The notes under the pieces: model-generated
Told to the model about the DNA's origin: nothing
Database searches by the model: none
Seen by the model: only the letters and a program-made list of their open reading frames with translations
In this document: positions 55,790 to 63,586 of the stretch, piece by piece
Position numbering within the stretch: the stretch's first letter is position 1
Layout: every line of letters begins with the position of its first letter
Translations under genes and position numbers: made by a program
Assembly: GCF_036880985.1 (NCBI RefSeq)
Contig: NZ_JBAJNO010000009.1
Span: forward strand, 2,232,001 to 2,296,000
Reading direction: 5' to 3'
From: Limibacter armeniacum
Lineage (GTDB): Bacteria > Bacteroidota > Bacteroidia > Cytophagales > Flammeovirgaceae
DNA length: 64,000 bases

Positions 55790-56296
55790 TTACTTAGCAG
55801 TTTCTTGCTTTTCTTTCTCAGGCAATAGCTTTTTGCGGCGCATGATCGCTTCGAGGAAACGTACCTCCTGATCATTCTTAAAAATCTTGTATGGCCAGTG
55901 GATGATATGTCCTTTTGATACAAAGATCACAAAAGCATCTTTTTCTTGGTTTACCTTCTGAATCATATCCCACTTGAGTGGCATACCCTCACGCTCGCTC
56001 ATTTTTACCAGAATCTGTCTACTGTCAATGTCATAAGATAGCTTGTTGAACAAGACCTTATTCTGTTCCACTTGTGTTGCTCCTGCAAATTGTACAGCCC
56101 AAAACAACAGATAAAGTACGATGGCTGTCAAAGCAATCCCTAAACACCACCATAATGCTGAAGGTGCAAAAATTGGGATCAACATAATCACTACAGGCAC
56201 AAACCACACCCACCATTGCTCTTTCAATACATTTACCATCGCCAACTTGATGTAAAGCTGTGTATCAAGTTTGTATTTTTTTGTTTTTACAATCAT
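55790..56296 (-). CDS. YcxB-like membrane protein
   Basis: A 168-residue inner-membrane protein with two adjacent hydrophobic segments (about 30-48 and 50-70: WWVWFVPVVIMLIPIFAP and WWCLGIALTAIVLYLLFWAV) and a C-terminal cytosolic beta domain with LKWDMIQKVNQEKDAFVIFV and HIIHWPYKIF, as in YcxB-like proteins. A PH-like fold is usual for this group. Function is unknown. It lies 86 bp upstream of the nadC stop, on the same strand. Confidence 0.72.
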   Translation of the reverse strand: MIVKTKKYKLDTQLYIKLAMVNVLKEQWWVWFVPVVIMLIPIFAPSALWWCLGIALTAIVLYLLFWAVQFAGATQVEQNKVLFNKLSYDIDSRQILVKMSEREGMPLKWDMIQKVNQEKDAFVIFVSKGHIIHWPYKIFKNDQEVRFLEAIMRRKKLLPEKEKQETAK

Positions 56297-56381
56297 CCTA
56301 TTTGTGAAAATTTAATACAGATTTGTCTGTAGTTCAGTTACTAGAAGAAAGACTTTCACCTTTCTATTTATCAACAATATT

Positions 56382-57239
56382 TTAATACGCTTTTAGGCTT
56401 ATATCCAAACTTTTGCTTGAATGGGTCAATGCACCTACTGAAATAAAGTCTACTCCACTTTCTGCTGCTGCTCTGATAGTGTCTTTCGTAATACCTCCGG
56501 ATGCTTCGGTATCACATTGACCATTTACTAATGCAACCGCTTCTTTCATCTCTGCTGGTGACATGTTGTCTAGCATAATCACATCAACACCACCTACAGC
56601 TAAAGCTTCTTTTACTTCTTCCAGATTACGAGTCTCCACTTCAATCCGCAGATCTCTTCCTGTTTCTTTCAAATAAGTTTGAGTCGCCTGTACAGCTTTG
56701 GTAATCCCTCCAGCATAATCCACATGATTATCTTTCAGCATAATCATATCAAATAAACCATACCTGTGATTGGTTCCGCCACCGATAAAGACCGCCCACT
56801 TCTCCATCAACCTAAAGTTTGGCGTGGTCTTGCGTGTATCGAGCAAACGGGTTCCTGTACCTTCAATCAGTTGCATCAGCTCACGGGTATGCGTTGCAAT
56901 ACCACTCATTCGCTGCATGCAGTTGAGCAACAGTCGCTCTGCTTTCAGGATTGCTTGCGCATCTCCTTCAATCAGCATGGCTATGTCTCCATACTTGACA
57001 GGCTCTCCGTCCTTGATCAGTACTTCAATCTTCATAGATGGGCTTACATACCTCAGGATACGTTCAGCCATTTCCATCCCTGCCAGAATCCCCTCATCCT
57101 TAATCAATAGACGGGCTTTTTGGGTAATTCCTTTTGGCACCGAAGCCAATGAGGAGTGATCTCCATCTCCTACATCTTCAGCAAGGGCTGCATTTATAAA
57201 TGCATTGATCGCTTCTTCTGTTAAATATTTCGGTCTCAT
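56382..57239 (-). CDS. nadC: Nicotinate-nucleotide pyrophosphorylase (carboxylating)
   Basis: Converts quinolinate and PRPP to nicotinate mononucleotide in NAD biosynthesis. With the start at 57239 it has 285 residues, the normal length. Key segments are NAALAEDVGDGDHSSL at the start, LLNCMQRMSGIATHTRELMQ, LLDTRKTTPNFRLMEKWAV with phosphate-binding residues, GGGTNHRYGLFDMIMLKDNH, and the barrel end EASGGITKDTIRAAAESGVD. A nine-residue extension to 57266 enters the upstream hairpin. No nadA or nadB is adjacent. Confidence 0.96.
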   Translation of the reverse strand: MRPKYLTEEAINAFINAALAEDVGDGDHSSLASVPKGITQKARLLIKDEGILAGMEMAERILRYVSPSMKIEVLIKDGEPVKYGDIAMLIEGDAQAILKAERLLLNCMQRMSGIATHTRELMQLIEGTGTRLLDTRKTTPNFRLMEKWAVFIGGGTNHRYGLFDMIMLKDNHVDYAGGITKAVQATQTYLKETGRDLRIEVETRNLEEVKEALAVGGVDVIMLDNMSPAEMKEAVALVNGQCDTEASGGITKDTIRAAAESGVDFISVGALTHSSKSLDISLKAY

Positions 57240-57256
57240 TTCAGCGCAAAAATAAA

Positions 57257-57286
57257 AAAAAGACACTTAAAGTAAGGTGTCTTTTT
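57257..57286 (-). terminator. Hairpin downstream of the DUF4783 gene
   Basis: A 10-bp stem (57257-57266 with 57277-57286), ten-base loop and T-run on the minus strand. It lies between the DUF4783 stop and the nadC start. Confidence 0.75.
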
Positions 57287-57338
57287 GGGTATCATCTATT
57301 TAATTCCTTCGGCAATATACGGAATCACCTCTTTTCTA

Positions 57339-57755
57339 TCATTCGTGATGACCAAAATCCATTAGGCTCACCACTTCGCCTTTCCCTTCTTTCCCTACCA
57401 ACATATACACGACCATGATGCCATTCTTATGGGTATACTGCCCAATCGAATACTTTAAATCATTGTCTTTCTTATCTCCTTGATGTACAAACTCGAATTT
57501 CACAGGAGGATATTTTGAGAAGAATCCTGCAAAAACATCCACGGTTTCCTGCTTTTTGTACATTCCTTTTTCTTCCCCAATGTTAATAGTCACTTGCTTC
57601 GCAAAACAGTTTTGCAACATTTGACTATTCCCTGATTGCAATGCTGCCTTAACCTTTCCCAACACCTCAGTTTCCTGAGCCAAGGACTTATTGGTTAAAC
57701 AAAAAAAGCATAATAGTATTAGTAATTGTGGAGTAAAGCGTAAACTCATAGTCAT
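57339..57755 (-). CDS. DUF4783 exported protein
   Basis: A 138-residue secreted protein with a signal peptide (about 1-26, ending NKSLAQE). The mature part has an SnoaL/NTF2-like layout (VLGKVKAALQSGNSQMLQNC, then TVDVFAGFFSKYPPVKFEFV), as in DUF4783. NTF2-like folds often bind small ligands, but no role is known for this family. It lies immediately upstream of nadC, on the same strand, though a terminator separates them. Confidence 0.8.
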   Translation of the reverse strand: MTMSLRFTPQLLILLCFFCLTNKSLAQETEVLGKVKAALQSGNSQMLQNCFAKQVTINIGEEKGMYKKQETVDVFAGFFSKYPPVKFEFVHQGDKKDNDLKYSIGQYTHKNGIMVVYMLVGKEGKGEVVSLMDFGHHE

Positions 57756-57871
57756 AGGGTTATAATAGTTAAAAAAACATTTTCACTCGTTAGGTGAAAT
57801 TGCATATGATAAAAGTTCAGATAAAAAATATATTCTACCAAGGACTATTAGACACTGTTAAGCATTGTTGA

Positions 57872-58477
57872 TCAGTGTTTATAAGAAACACGCTCCATAA
57901 TACTTCTACCTAATGTCACTTCGTCTGTATACTCCAATTCTCCACCAATCGGCACCCCTCGAGCGATTGTGCTGACTTTTGCTCCTATCTCCTTCAGTTT
58001 TTTTGAAATATAAAAGGTGGTTGTATCCGCCTCCATAGATGAGTTCAATGCAAAAATAACCTCGCTGATATCTTCCTCCTTTACTCTACCTAGCAATGAC
58101 GCTATGTTCAGATCTGCAGGACCAATTCCTTCAATAGGTGAAATCACTCCTCCCAAGACATGATATGCACCATTGTAACTTGAAGTGTTTTCAATAGCCA
58201 TCACATCCGAGATATTTTCCACTACACAGATAATACTATGGTCACGCATTTTGTTATCGCAGACTGAGCATAGCTCTGCATCTGAGATATTATGGCACTT
58301 TTTACAGTAGCGTGTATTGGAACGCAGCTTTACCAAAGCATCACCCAATGACACTACTGACTGCTCATCCTGTTTCAAAAGAAAAAGTACCAGCCTCAAT
58401 GCAGTCTTTTTACCTATACCCGGCAGTTTTGCCATCTCATTGACTGCTTCTTCTACCAGCTTAGAAGGAAAATTCAA
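57872..58477 (-). CDS. recR: Recombination mediator RecR
   Basis: Helps load RecA on single-stranded DNA with RecO and RecF. The 201 residues have the N-terminal helix-hairpin-helix (LPGIGKKTALRLVLFLL), the zinc finger CKKC-x8-CSVC, the Toprim domain (IICVVENISDVMAIENT, Glu conserved) and a C-terminal Walker-like segment with ARGVPIGGELEYTDEVTLGRS. Length and motifs are complete. Confidence 0.97.
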   Translation of the reverse strand: MNFPSKLVEEAVNEMAKLPGIGKKTALRLVLFLLKQDEQSVVSLGDALVKLRSNTRYCKKCHNISDAELCSVCDNKMRDHSIICVVENISDVMAIENTSSYNGAYHVLGGVISPIEGIGPADLNIASLLGRVKEEDISEVIFALNSSMEADTTTFYISKKLKEIGAKVSTIARGVPIGGELEYTDEVTLGRSIMERVSYKH

Positions 58478-58607
58478 GTTCTATCTCTATTAACCACACC
58501 TTTATCTAGGCATGAATTCCAACCATAAAAATACCTTATCTGCTACCTAAAAGTGTTAAACAGCAGGCAAGGTGATACAGAAAAGGTCCAGAAGGGGCAT
58601 GAAGTAC

Positions 58608-58895
58608 TTACAGCACTTCAGCAGATATCCCCCTGTCACAAATAGCATTTCTCATCGGAGCAAGCTCATCAAAAGAGCCTGTCTTTACAGAGCACTTGCC
58701 ATTGTAATGGATGATCCAAGTACACTGCTCCGCCTGATGAGGACTATGCTCACACACGTCAATCAGTGTATTGATCACATGCTCAAATGTATTCACATCA
58801 TCATTAAATACGATCAATTCACGGTTCAGCTCAGAGTCAACTTTGGTTTCGTCTAACTCCAGTACTTCAATATCTTCCTTTTCATGAAACTTCAT
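58608..58895 (-). CDS. clpS: ATP-dependent Clp protease adaptor ClpS
   Basis: Delivers N-degron substrates to ClpA/ClpC. The 95 residues show the family core LIVFNDDVNTFEHVINTL with the DD-N recognition site, the His in CEHSPHQAEQC, and a WIIHYNGKCSVKTG strand. Length is normal. It lies 130 bp upstream of recR on the same strand. Confidence 0.95.
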   Translation of the reverse strand: MKFHEKEDIEVLELDETKVDSELNRELIVFNDDVNTFEHVINTLIDVCEHSPHQAEQCTWIIHYNGKCSVKTGSFDELAPMRNAICDRGISAEVL

Positions 58896-59053
58896 ACTTC
58901 CTCATTTTTGTCAAAAACAAAGTTAGGAATATACTATTAAATACACTACAAAAACAAAAACCTTGAATGGAAAGACAAAGTTTCCGATTTCGTGTATTTC
59001 TCCTGTATATTCGCAACAAAATTAAGGATATATTATACATTTTTATAACAATC

Positions 59054-59356
59054 ATGGCAACTACTCCAGTCAGAAATTTATTTTTTTCATCCCTCCTTCT
59101 CCAGACAGCCACCATTATTGGAATTACGGTCTATTCTACCTGGAAATCACCAACTCAGACATACCGCAACGAAAGGGCTTTAAGCGAGCGTTTTTTGCTT
59201 ACAGACTTCTGTTTTTCAACAGAATCTCGTCATACACGACACATTAGCATGCCTGAAATAATGGCTCCGTTCCAAGACCTGCCTGGTTTCCATGACCACT
59301 TCCCATCCTCCTCTTTCTTTCACCCACCTGCCAACCAAAACTTAAATCAACAATAA
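59054..59356 (+). CDS. Small His-rich membrane-anchored or exported protein
   Basis: A 100-residue protein of unknown family. MATTPVRNLFFSSLLLQTATIIGITVY suggests one N-terminal membrane anchor or uncleaved signal. The C-terminal half contains several His residues (TESRHTRHISMPE, PGFHDHFPSSSFFHPP), a pattern that could bind metal. It lies 37 bp upstream of the broken permease on the same strand, which suggests a joint job. The frame extends upstream to 58967, but that part overlaps the promoter side of clpS and is not supported. Confidence 0.55.
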   Translation: MATTPVRNLFFSSLLLQTATIIGITVYSTWKSPTQTYRNERALSERFLLTDFCFSTESRHTRHISMPEIMAPFQDLPGFHDHFPSSSFFHPPANQNLNQQ

Positions 59357-59393
59357 AAGACAAATACGATACAAACACGATATTGACAACGAG

Positions 59394-60549
59394 ATGAACA
59401 GAATGCTCAACCTGCTTGAATACGCCACAAGATCCCTTGCTAGAAGATGGAAGAAATATACCTCTCTAGTACTGATATATGCGATAGTGGTAGCTTTTTT
59501 CGGATCAGTCGTTTTTTTCACTTCCTCACTTAAACAGGAAACACAGGCAGTACTTCAGGATATACCTGAACTTTGGGTACAAAAAATAACCGGAGGAAGG
59601 CTTGACCCTATTCAACAACAGTTTGTAGACTCTCTTCAAGGTATTCGAGGTGTTGAAAAAGTTGAACCAAGAATATGGGGTTATACCTTTGATATTCCAA
59701 CAGGAGCAGTACTTACTGTAATTGGCTCAGGCACCCAACTTCAGGGACTTGAGTTGCTTGACACGGAAACTAGCCAACTAAAAGAGGGTGAAGCATTATG
59801 TGGTACAGGCTTCCTTGAAATGAGAGGCCTGATGAAAGGAGACCGCTTTACAATTCAGGATAGTTTTGGAGAACTAAGAACCTTCTCAATTGTAGGAGCT
59901 TTTTCGGCTTCTTCAGACTTACTCACCAAAGACCTGATTGTTCTTTCTCCTTCAGATGCCCGAACCATACTAGGGTTGGAAAGTAACCAATTTACTGATG
60001 TTGGATTGCGTATATACAACTCAGATGAAACAGATAATATAGGTAAGAAAATAGATAAACGCTTTGGAGGTATCAGAGTTGTCACCCGCTCACAGCTTCG
60101 CTCCACTTATGAGACACTCTTCAGTTGGCGAGGAGGTATTTTCATCTACGGCTCCATTATTTCTGTGCTTGCTTTTCTGATTTTAGCTTGGGACAGAGCT
60201 GCCGGACTAAACAGTGAAGAGAAAACTGGGAATACTAAAAGGCATTGGGTGGGAAATCTCAGATGTACTGTGGATGAAGTTCTGGGAAGGCTTTATTATC
60301 TCTATTACAGCTGCACTATTAGGAATACTGATTGCCTTTATTCATGTATACTTCCTACAAGCACCTTTACTGAAACCATTCCTAATTGGGTGGTCAGTAA
60401 TGTACCCTGCCTACAATCTTGCTCCGGCTGTCGAGGCAGGTGATATTTTCACCATAATTTCCATAGCGGTACTTCCTTACCTGAGTGCGACTATTATTCC
60501 GGCTTGGAAAGGTGCTATTACAGATCCTGCAGAAGTAATGCAAGGATAA
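59394..60549 (+). pseudogene. FtsX-family ABC transporter permease, frameshifted
   Basis: A permease of the FtsX/MacB type interrupted by a frameshift near 60222-60226. The first frame gives an N-terminal helix (SLVLIYAIVVAFFGSVVFF), a periplasmic domain of about 200 residues and a second helix, reaching AAGLNSEEK at 60224. The conserved continuation, KLGILKGIGWEISDV, is then in the next frame and runs through two more helices to 60549. The first frame alone would end at 60443 with an unrelated tail. One base must be skipped, or two added, to join them. No ATP-binding subunit is adjacent, so it may be a decaying gene or a sequence error. Confidence 0.82.
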
Positions 60550-60583
60550 TAACGGATTGACTATTATTGAAAACTATATAATC

Positions 60584-61132
60584 ATGACTATATCAGAAAA
60601 AGCTAAGAAAATCAAAGCAGTTGTATTTGATATTGATGGTGTAATGACTGACGGCAGAATCATCTATGAGCATGATGCCAAAAGTATTGGAGAAGGACAA
60701 CCAAGAGAAATAAAGAACTTTAATGTCAAGGATGGCTTTATTGCCGTTCAAATGGCTAAAATGGGCTATATCGTAGGTGCTATTACAGGGAGGGACTCAG
60801 CGGTAGTTCGTCACCGAAGCGAAGAACTTAAACTAACTTTTCACTATCATGGCTCCAAGCGTAAAACGGAACACTACGATAAAATAAAAGCAGATTACCA
60901 ACTGAAAGACGAAGAAATCGCTTACATAGGCGATGACATTCCAGATCTTGGTGTACTGACAAAATGTGGACTGAGTGTTTGTCCTGCGGATGCTCGTGAA
61001 TACATCAAGCAGCATGTTGATTACGTCACAACAGCCAAAGGAGGTAAAGGGGTGTTAAGAGAAGTTGGTGACCTCATTCTGGAAGTGCAAGGCAAACTGG
61101 ATGAACTTATCAAACAGTATATAGAAGAATAA
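60584..61132 (+). CDS. KdsC-like HAD phosphatase
   Basis: A 182-residue HAD-family phosphatase resembling 3-deoxy-D-manno-octulosonate 8-phosphate phosphatase, which makes Kdo for lipopolysaccharide. Motifs are FDIDGVMTDG (two catalytic Asp), AITGRDSAVVRHR with the motif-II Thr, KADYQLKDEEIAYIGDDIPDLGVL with the motif-III Lys and motif-IV Asp pair. KGGKGVLREVGDLIL is the KdsC C-terminal tail. A loop after the first motif (EHDAKSIGEGQPREIKN) is longer than usual. The ATG at 60584 is preferred to a TTG at 60557. Confidence 0.87.
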   Translation: MTISEKAKKIKAVVFDIDGVMTDGRIIYEHDAKSIGEGQPREIKNFNVKDGFIAVQMAKMGYIVGAITGRDSAVVRHRSEELKLTFHYHGSKRKTEHYDKIKADYQLKDEEIAYIGDDIPDLGVLTKCGLSVCPADAREYIKQHVDYVTTAKGGKGVLREVGDLILEVQGKLDELIKQYIEE

Positions 61133-61146
61133 AGCCACCTAATAAT

Positions 61147-62040
61147 ATGCAAAAAGTACTGATTACTGGAGCTAATGGCTTGCTTGGGCAAAACCTTACC
61201 CGACTTCTTGTCGAGGATGGTAAGTATGAAGTGATTGCTACAGGCCGTGGGACAGACAGGCTCTGTGAAGATGGCTACACATATTATGAATTGGATATAA
61301 CAGATAATGAAGCTGTATCCCATTTAATAGGTGAAATCAAGCCCGATTTTGTAGTTCATACAGCCGCAATGACACAAGTAGATGACTGTGAGCGTGAACC
61401 TGAGAAAGCCAACCTGATAAACATCGCAGGAACTTTTCATATCATAGATGCATGTCGTCTAGTAGATGCCTTCTTGCTGTATATTTCTACAGACTTTGTT
61501 TTCAATGGTGAAACCGGTCTACTGACTGAGGAAGAGAACGTATCACCTGTCAACTACTATGGGCAAACAAAACTTGCCGCTGAAAAACTTGTACAGGAAA
61601 GTAAACTCAAATGGGCTATTGCCCGAACTGTCTTGGTCTATGGTCAAGTCAAAGACATGAGCCGCTCCAACATTATACTTTGGGTAAAGAAAAACCTTGA
61701 AGCAGGCAAACCGATCAAAGTGGTCGATGATCAATGGAGAACTCCTACACTTGCTTTAGACCTTGCAAAAGGCTGTGAGCTAATCTTGGACAAAAAAGCT
61801 GAAGGCATCTTCCACATATCTGGGAAAGACTATCTCCGACCTTATGATATTGCGATCCGAACTGCTGAGTATTTCGGACTTGACAAATCCCTGATTTCTC
61901 CCACAAATGCAAGTCAGTTTGTAGAAGTTGGCAAACGACCTCTGAAAACTGGCTTTAACATCCGCAAAGCTCAAACACAGCTAGGGTACGAGCCACACTC
62001 ATTCGAAGAAGGTATTCGTATTATGCAAGAAGGGTTTTAA
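61147..62040 (+). CDS. dTDP-4-dehydrorhamnose reductase-like SDR
   Basis: An extended SDR of 297 residues. It has the NAD(P) motif ITGANGLLGQNLTRLL, the segment PDFVVHTAAMTQVDDCE that is typical of RmlD, the active-site YYGQTKLAAEKLV (Tyr-x3-Lys), STDFVFNG and RTVLVYG. RmlD reduces dTDP-4-keto-rhamnose; other members act on related nucleotide sugars. It is 14 bp after the KdsC-like gene, so probably in one operon with a role in surface glycan precursors. The rest of the rhamnose pathway is not in the window. Confidence 0.85.
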   Translation: MQKVLITGANGLLGQNLTRLLVEDGKYEVIATGRGTDRLCEDGYTYYELDITDNEAVSHLIGEIKPDFVVHTAAMTQVDDCEREPEKANLINIAGTFHIIDACRLVDAFLLYISTDFVFNGETGLLTEEENVSPVNYYGQTKLAAEKLVQESKLKWAIARTVLVYGQVKDMSRSNIILWVKKNLEAGKPIKVVDDQWRTPTLALDLAKGCELILDKKAEGIFHISGKDYLRPYDIAIRTAEYFGLDKSLISPTNASQFVEVGKRPLKTGFNIRKAQTQLGYEPHSFEEGIRIMQEGF

Positions 62041-62045
62041 TTTAC

Positions 62046-62072
62046 ATGGTGAAGCTACTCAAGCTTCACCAT
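62046..62072. terminator. Hairpin between convergent rmlD-like and cupin genes
   Basis: An 11-bp perfect stem (62046-62056 with 62062-62072) around ACTCA. T-runs on both sides are weak. Confidence 0.6.
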
Positions 62073-62078
62073 ATTATA

Positions 62079-62594
62079 TCATCTCCTGCAAAGTTCCTTG
62101 ATTAACTCCTTATGTTGTGGATAAGTACGTTCCAAGTCTTCACTGATTGCTAGCTCAAAATCATCAAAATGAAAACCTGGTGCTACCGTACACCCTACCA
62201 AGGCATAAACATCAGGACTCTCGCTCACAGGCCTTGCCGCAAACCACGAACCTCCTTCAACTACAGCAAAAAACGACTCTCCTTCTTCTACCTGCTGGCC
62301 TAACCTATGTTTTTTCAGCAATCCATTACTTTTTATTTCTATAACTTCCATTGAAGTGGTACCTGCATAAAAATGCCATCCCTCATCTGCTCCAATCCTA
62401 TGAAAGGCTGAAAACTCTCCTCCTCTCAAAAGATAATAGATGGCTGTTGCAGCACTTCTATCCCCTCTGAACCGCTTAGGCAACACATAATGGTCAAGAA
62501 TGAGTTTACTTCGGTATATTTCTTTATAGAAACCTCCCTCAGGATGTGACTTGAGTGCTAGCTTATCCACCCAATAATTGGCATCATATTGCAT
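62079..62594 (-). CDS. Cupin domain protein (DUF985-like)
   Basis: A 171-residue cytosolic cupin. YWVDKLALKSHPEGGFYKEIYRS at the N-terminus, TAIYYLLRGGEFSAFHRIGADEGWHFYAGTT as the metal-binding strand pair (His and Glu residues), and VGCTVAPGFHFDDFELAI at the end match the DUF985/YML079-like group. The substrate is unknown. It lies alone on the minus strand, with an unusual hairpin upstream of its start. Confidence 0.88.
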   Translation of the reverse strand: MQYDANYWVDKLALKSHPEGGFYKEIYRSKLILDHYVLPKRFRGDRSAATAIYYLLRGGEFSAFHRIGADEGWHFYAGTTSMEVIEIKSNGLLKKHRLGQQVEEGESFFAVVEGGSWFAARPVSESPDVYALVGCTVAPGFHFDDFELAISEDLERTYPQHKELIKELCRR

Positions 62595-63101
62595 ACTATC
62601 TGTTGTTTTGGTTTTTAGTTTTACTGCAAAAAATTTGTTTCAAATAATAATTTAAAAGTTAGTAAAAACCCAAACCATATATAAATACAAAAAGTCCAAC
62701 CCTAGCAGGGTTGGACTTTCCAGCTTTAACAATTAAACCAAATAATCCTTAAAAAATTTTACCACTTATAAAATTTCCTTGTTGCCTTACAGTCTATTGC
62801 TATGAGACAACAGCACAATTATATATTCTTTAGTAATAAAATACAATTATTTCTGTGTATTATATACACTTTTATTGTTAATAAAAACATAATTAATTGA
62901 TTATCAATGTGAATAAAATCTCATTTATAACTAAATAACTCACCCAAAAAACACTTAATACACCAACACTAAACCTTCAAATCGTCAACCACGAAAGTAT
63001 ATTATTCCTCATCTAAACTTGTATATACCTCTATAATGCAATAATTCGATGTAGGTTTTGTAAATTTGAGTAATGACAATTTGTAACGACCACAAAAACT
63101 T
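62595..63101. other. AT-rich intergenic region with an orphan terminator
   Basis: About 500 bp without a supported gene, very AT-rich from about 62740 to 62960. It contains the hairpin at 62691-62719, which has no gene ending at it. Promoters of the cupin gene and of the holin-X-like gene should also lie here, but I cannot place them. Confidence 0.55.
62683..62719 (-). terminator. Orphan intrinsic terminator upstream of the cupin gene
   Basis: A 13-bp perfect stem (62691-62703 with 62707-62719), three-base loop AGC, and a T-run on the minus strand. It lies about 95 bp upstream of the cupin start and 380 bp from the next gene, so it ends no annotated gene. Confidence 0.75.
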
Positions 63102-63521
63102 ATGACTGAAGAGAATTCTGCTACCAACTCCACAAATGGCAGCGTAGAGCCGAAAGGCAGTCAAAATATCCTGAACCACGTCACCAAACTGATTGAAGCG
63201 TACTTGCAGATTTTTAGACTGGAGCTGCAAATGACACTTTCCGACGTTCTCACCATGATTGCTGTGGTAGTAATCATTGGCTTGTTTGCTACTATGGTAG
63301 CAATCTTTATCAGTATTGGTATGGCGTTTCTTTTCAACCACCTTTTTGATCTACCTACATTTGCTGGGTTCCTGTTTGTTGCACTGTTTTATACTATTCT
63401 TCTGCTGGTTATTTTCAAACTCAAGAAAAGGTTCCGAAACAGACTACTTGGTTTGATGGACGCTACCTTTGAAAGCATTTCAGATAATTTTGAGATGAAA
63501 GAACCTGAAGAGTATCTTTAA
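63102..63521 (+). CDS. Holin-X-like (phage holin superfamily III) membrane protein
   Basis: A 139-residue inner-membrane protein. After a polar N-terminus, LIEAYLQIFRLELQMTLSDV is an amphipathic helix, followed by two hydrophobic helices (IAVVVIIGLFATMVAIFISI and FAGFLFVALFYTILLLVIF) and a basic C-terminus. This is the layout of the chromosomal holin-X family, often linked to DUF883/YqjD genes. No phage genes are nearby, so a true holin role is unlikely. It probably forms a unit with the partial gene downstream. Confidence 0.75.
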   Translation: MTEENSATNSTNGSVEPKGSQNILNHVTKLIEAYLQIFRLELQMTLSDVLTMIAVVVIIGLFATMVAIFISIGMAFLFNHLFDLPTFAGFLFVALFYTILLLVIFKLKKRFRNRLLGLMDATFESISDNFEMKEPEEYL

Positions 63522-63540
63522 AATAAGAACCTTATATTCT

Positions 63541-63567
63541 CCCCTGCCCTGAAAGCGGGGGCTTTTA
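63541..63567 (+). terminator. Hairpin after holin-X-like gene
   Basis: A 7-bp GC-rich stem (63541-63547 with 63555-63561, one G-U pair) and short T-run. It may reduce read-through into the next gene. Confidence 0.55.
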
Positions 63568-63586
63568 CTTAGACCTTACATTTTAT

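Noticed and set aside
58967-59053. Upstream extension of the His-rich small protein
   Set aside because: The extra residues are basic and aromatic without a signal-like pattern, and the region is better read as promoter DNA between divergent genes.
60214-60549. Separate 111-codon gene downstream of the permease
   Set aside because: Its sequence is the direct continuation of the FtsX-family permease in another frame, so it is the second part of a frameshifted gene rather than a gene of its own.
63102-63521. Prophage lysis gene
   Set aside because: The protein resembles the holin-X family, but no phage structural, lysin, integrase or attachment sequence is present nearby; chromosomal members are common.
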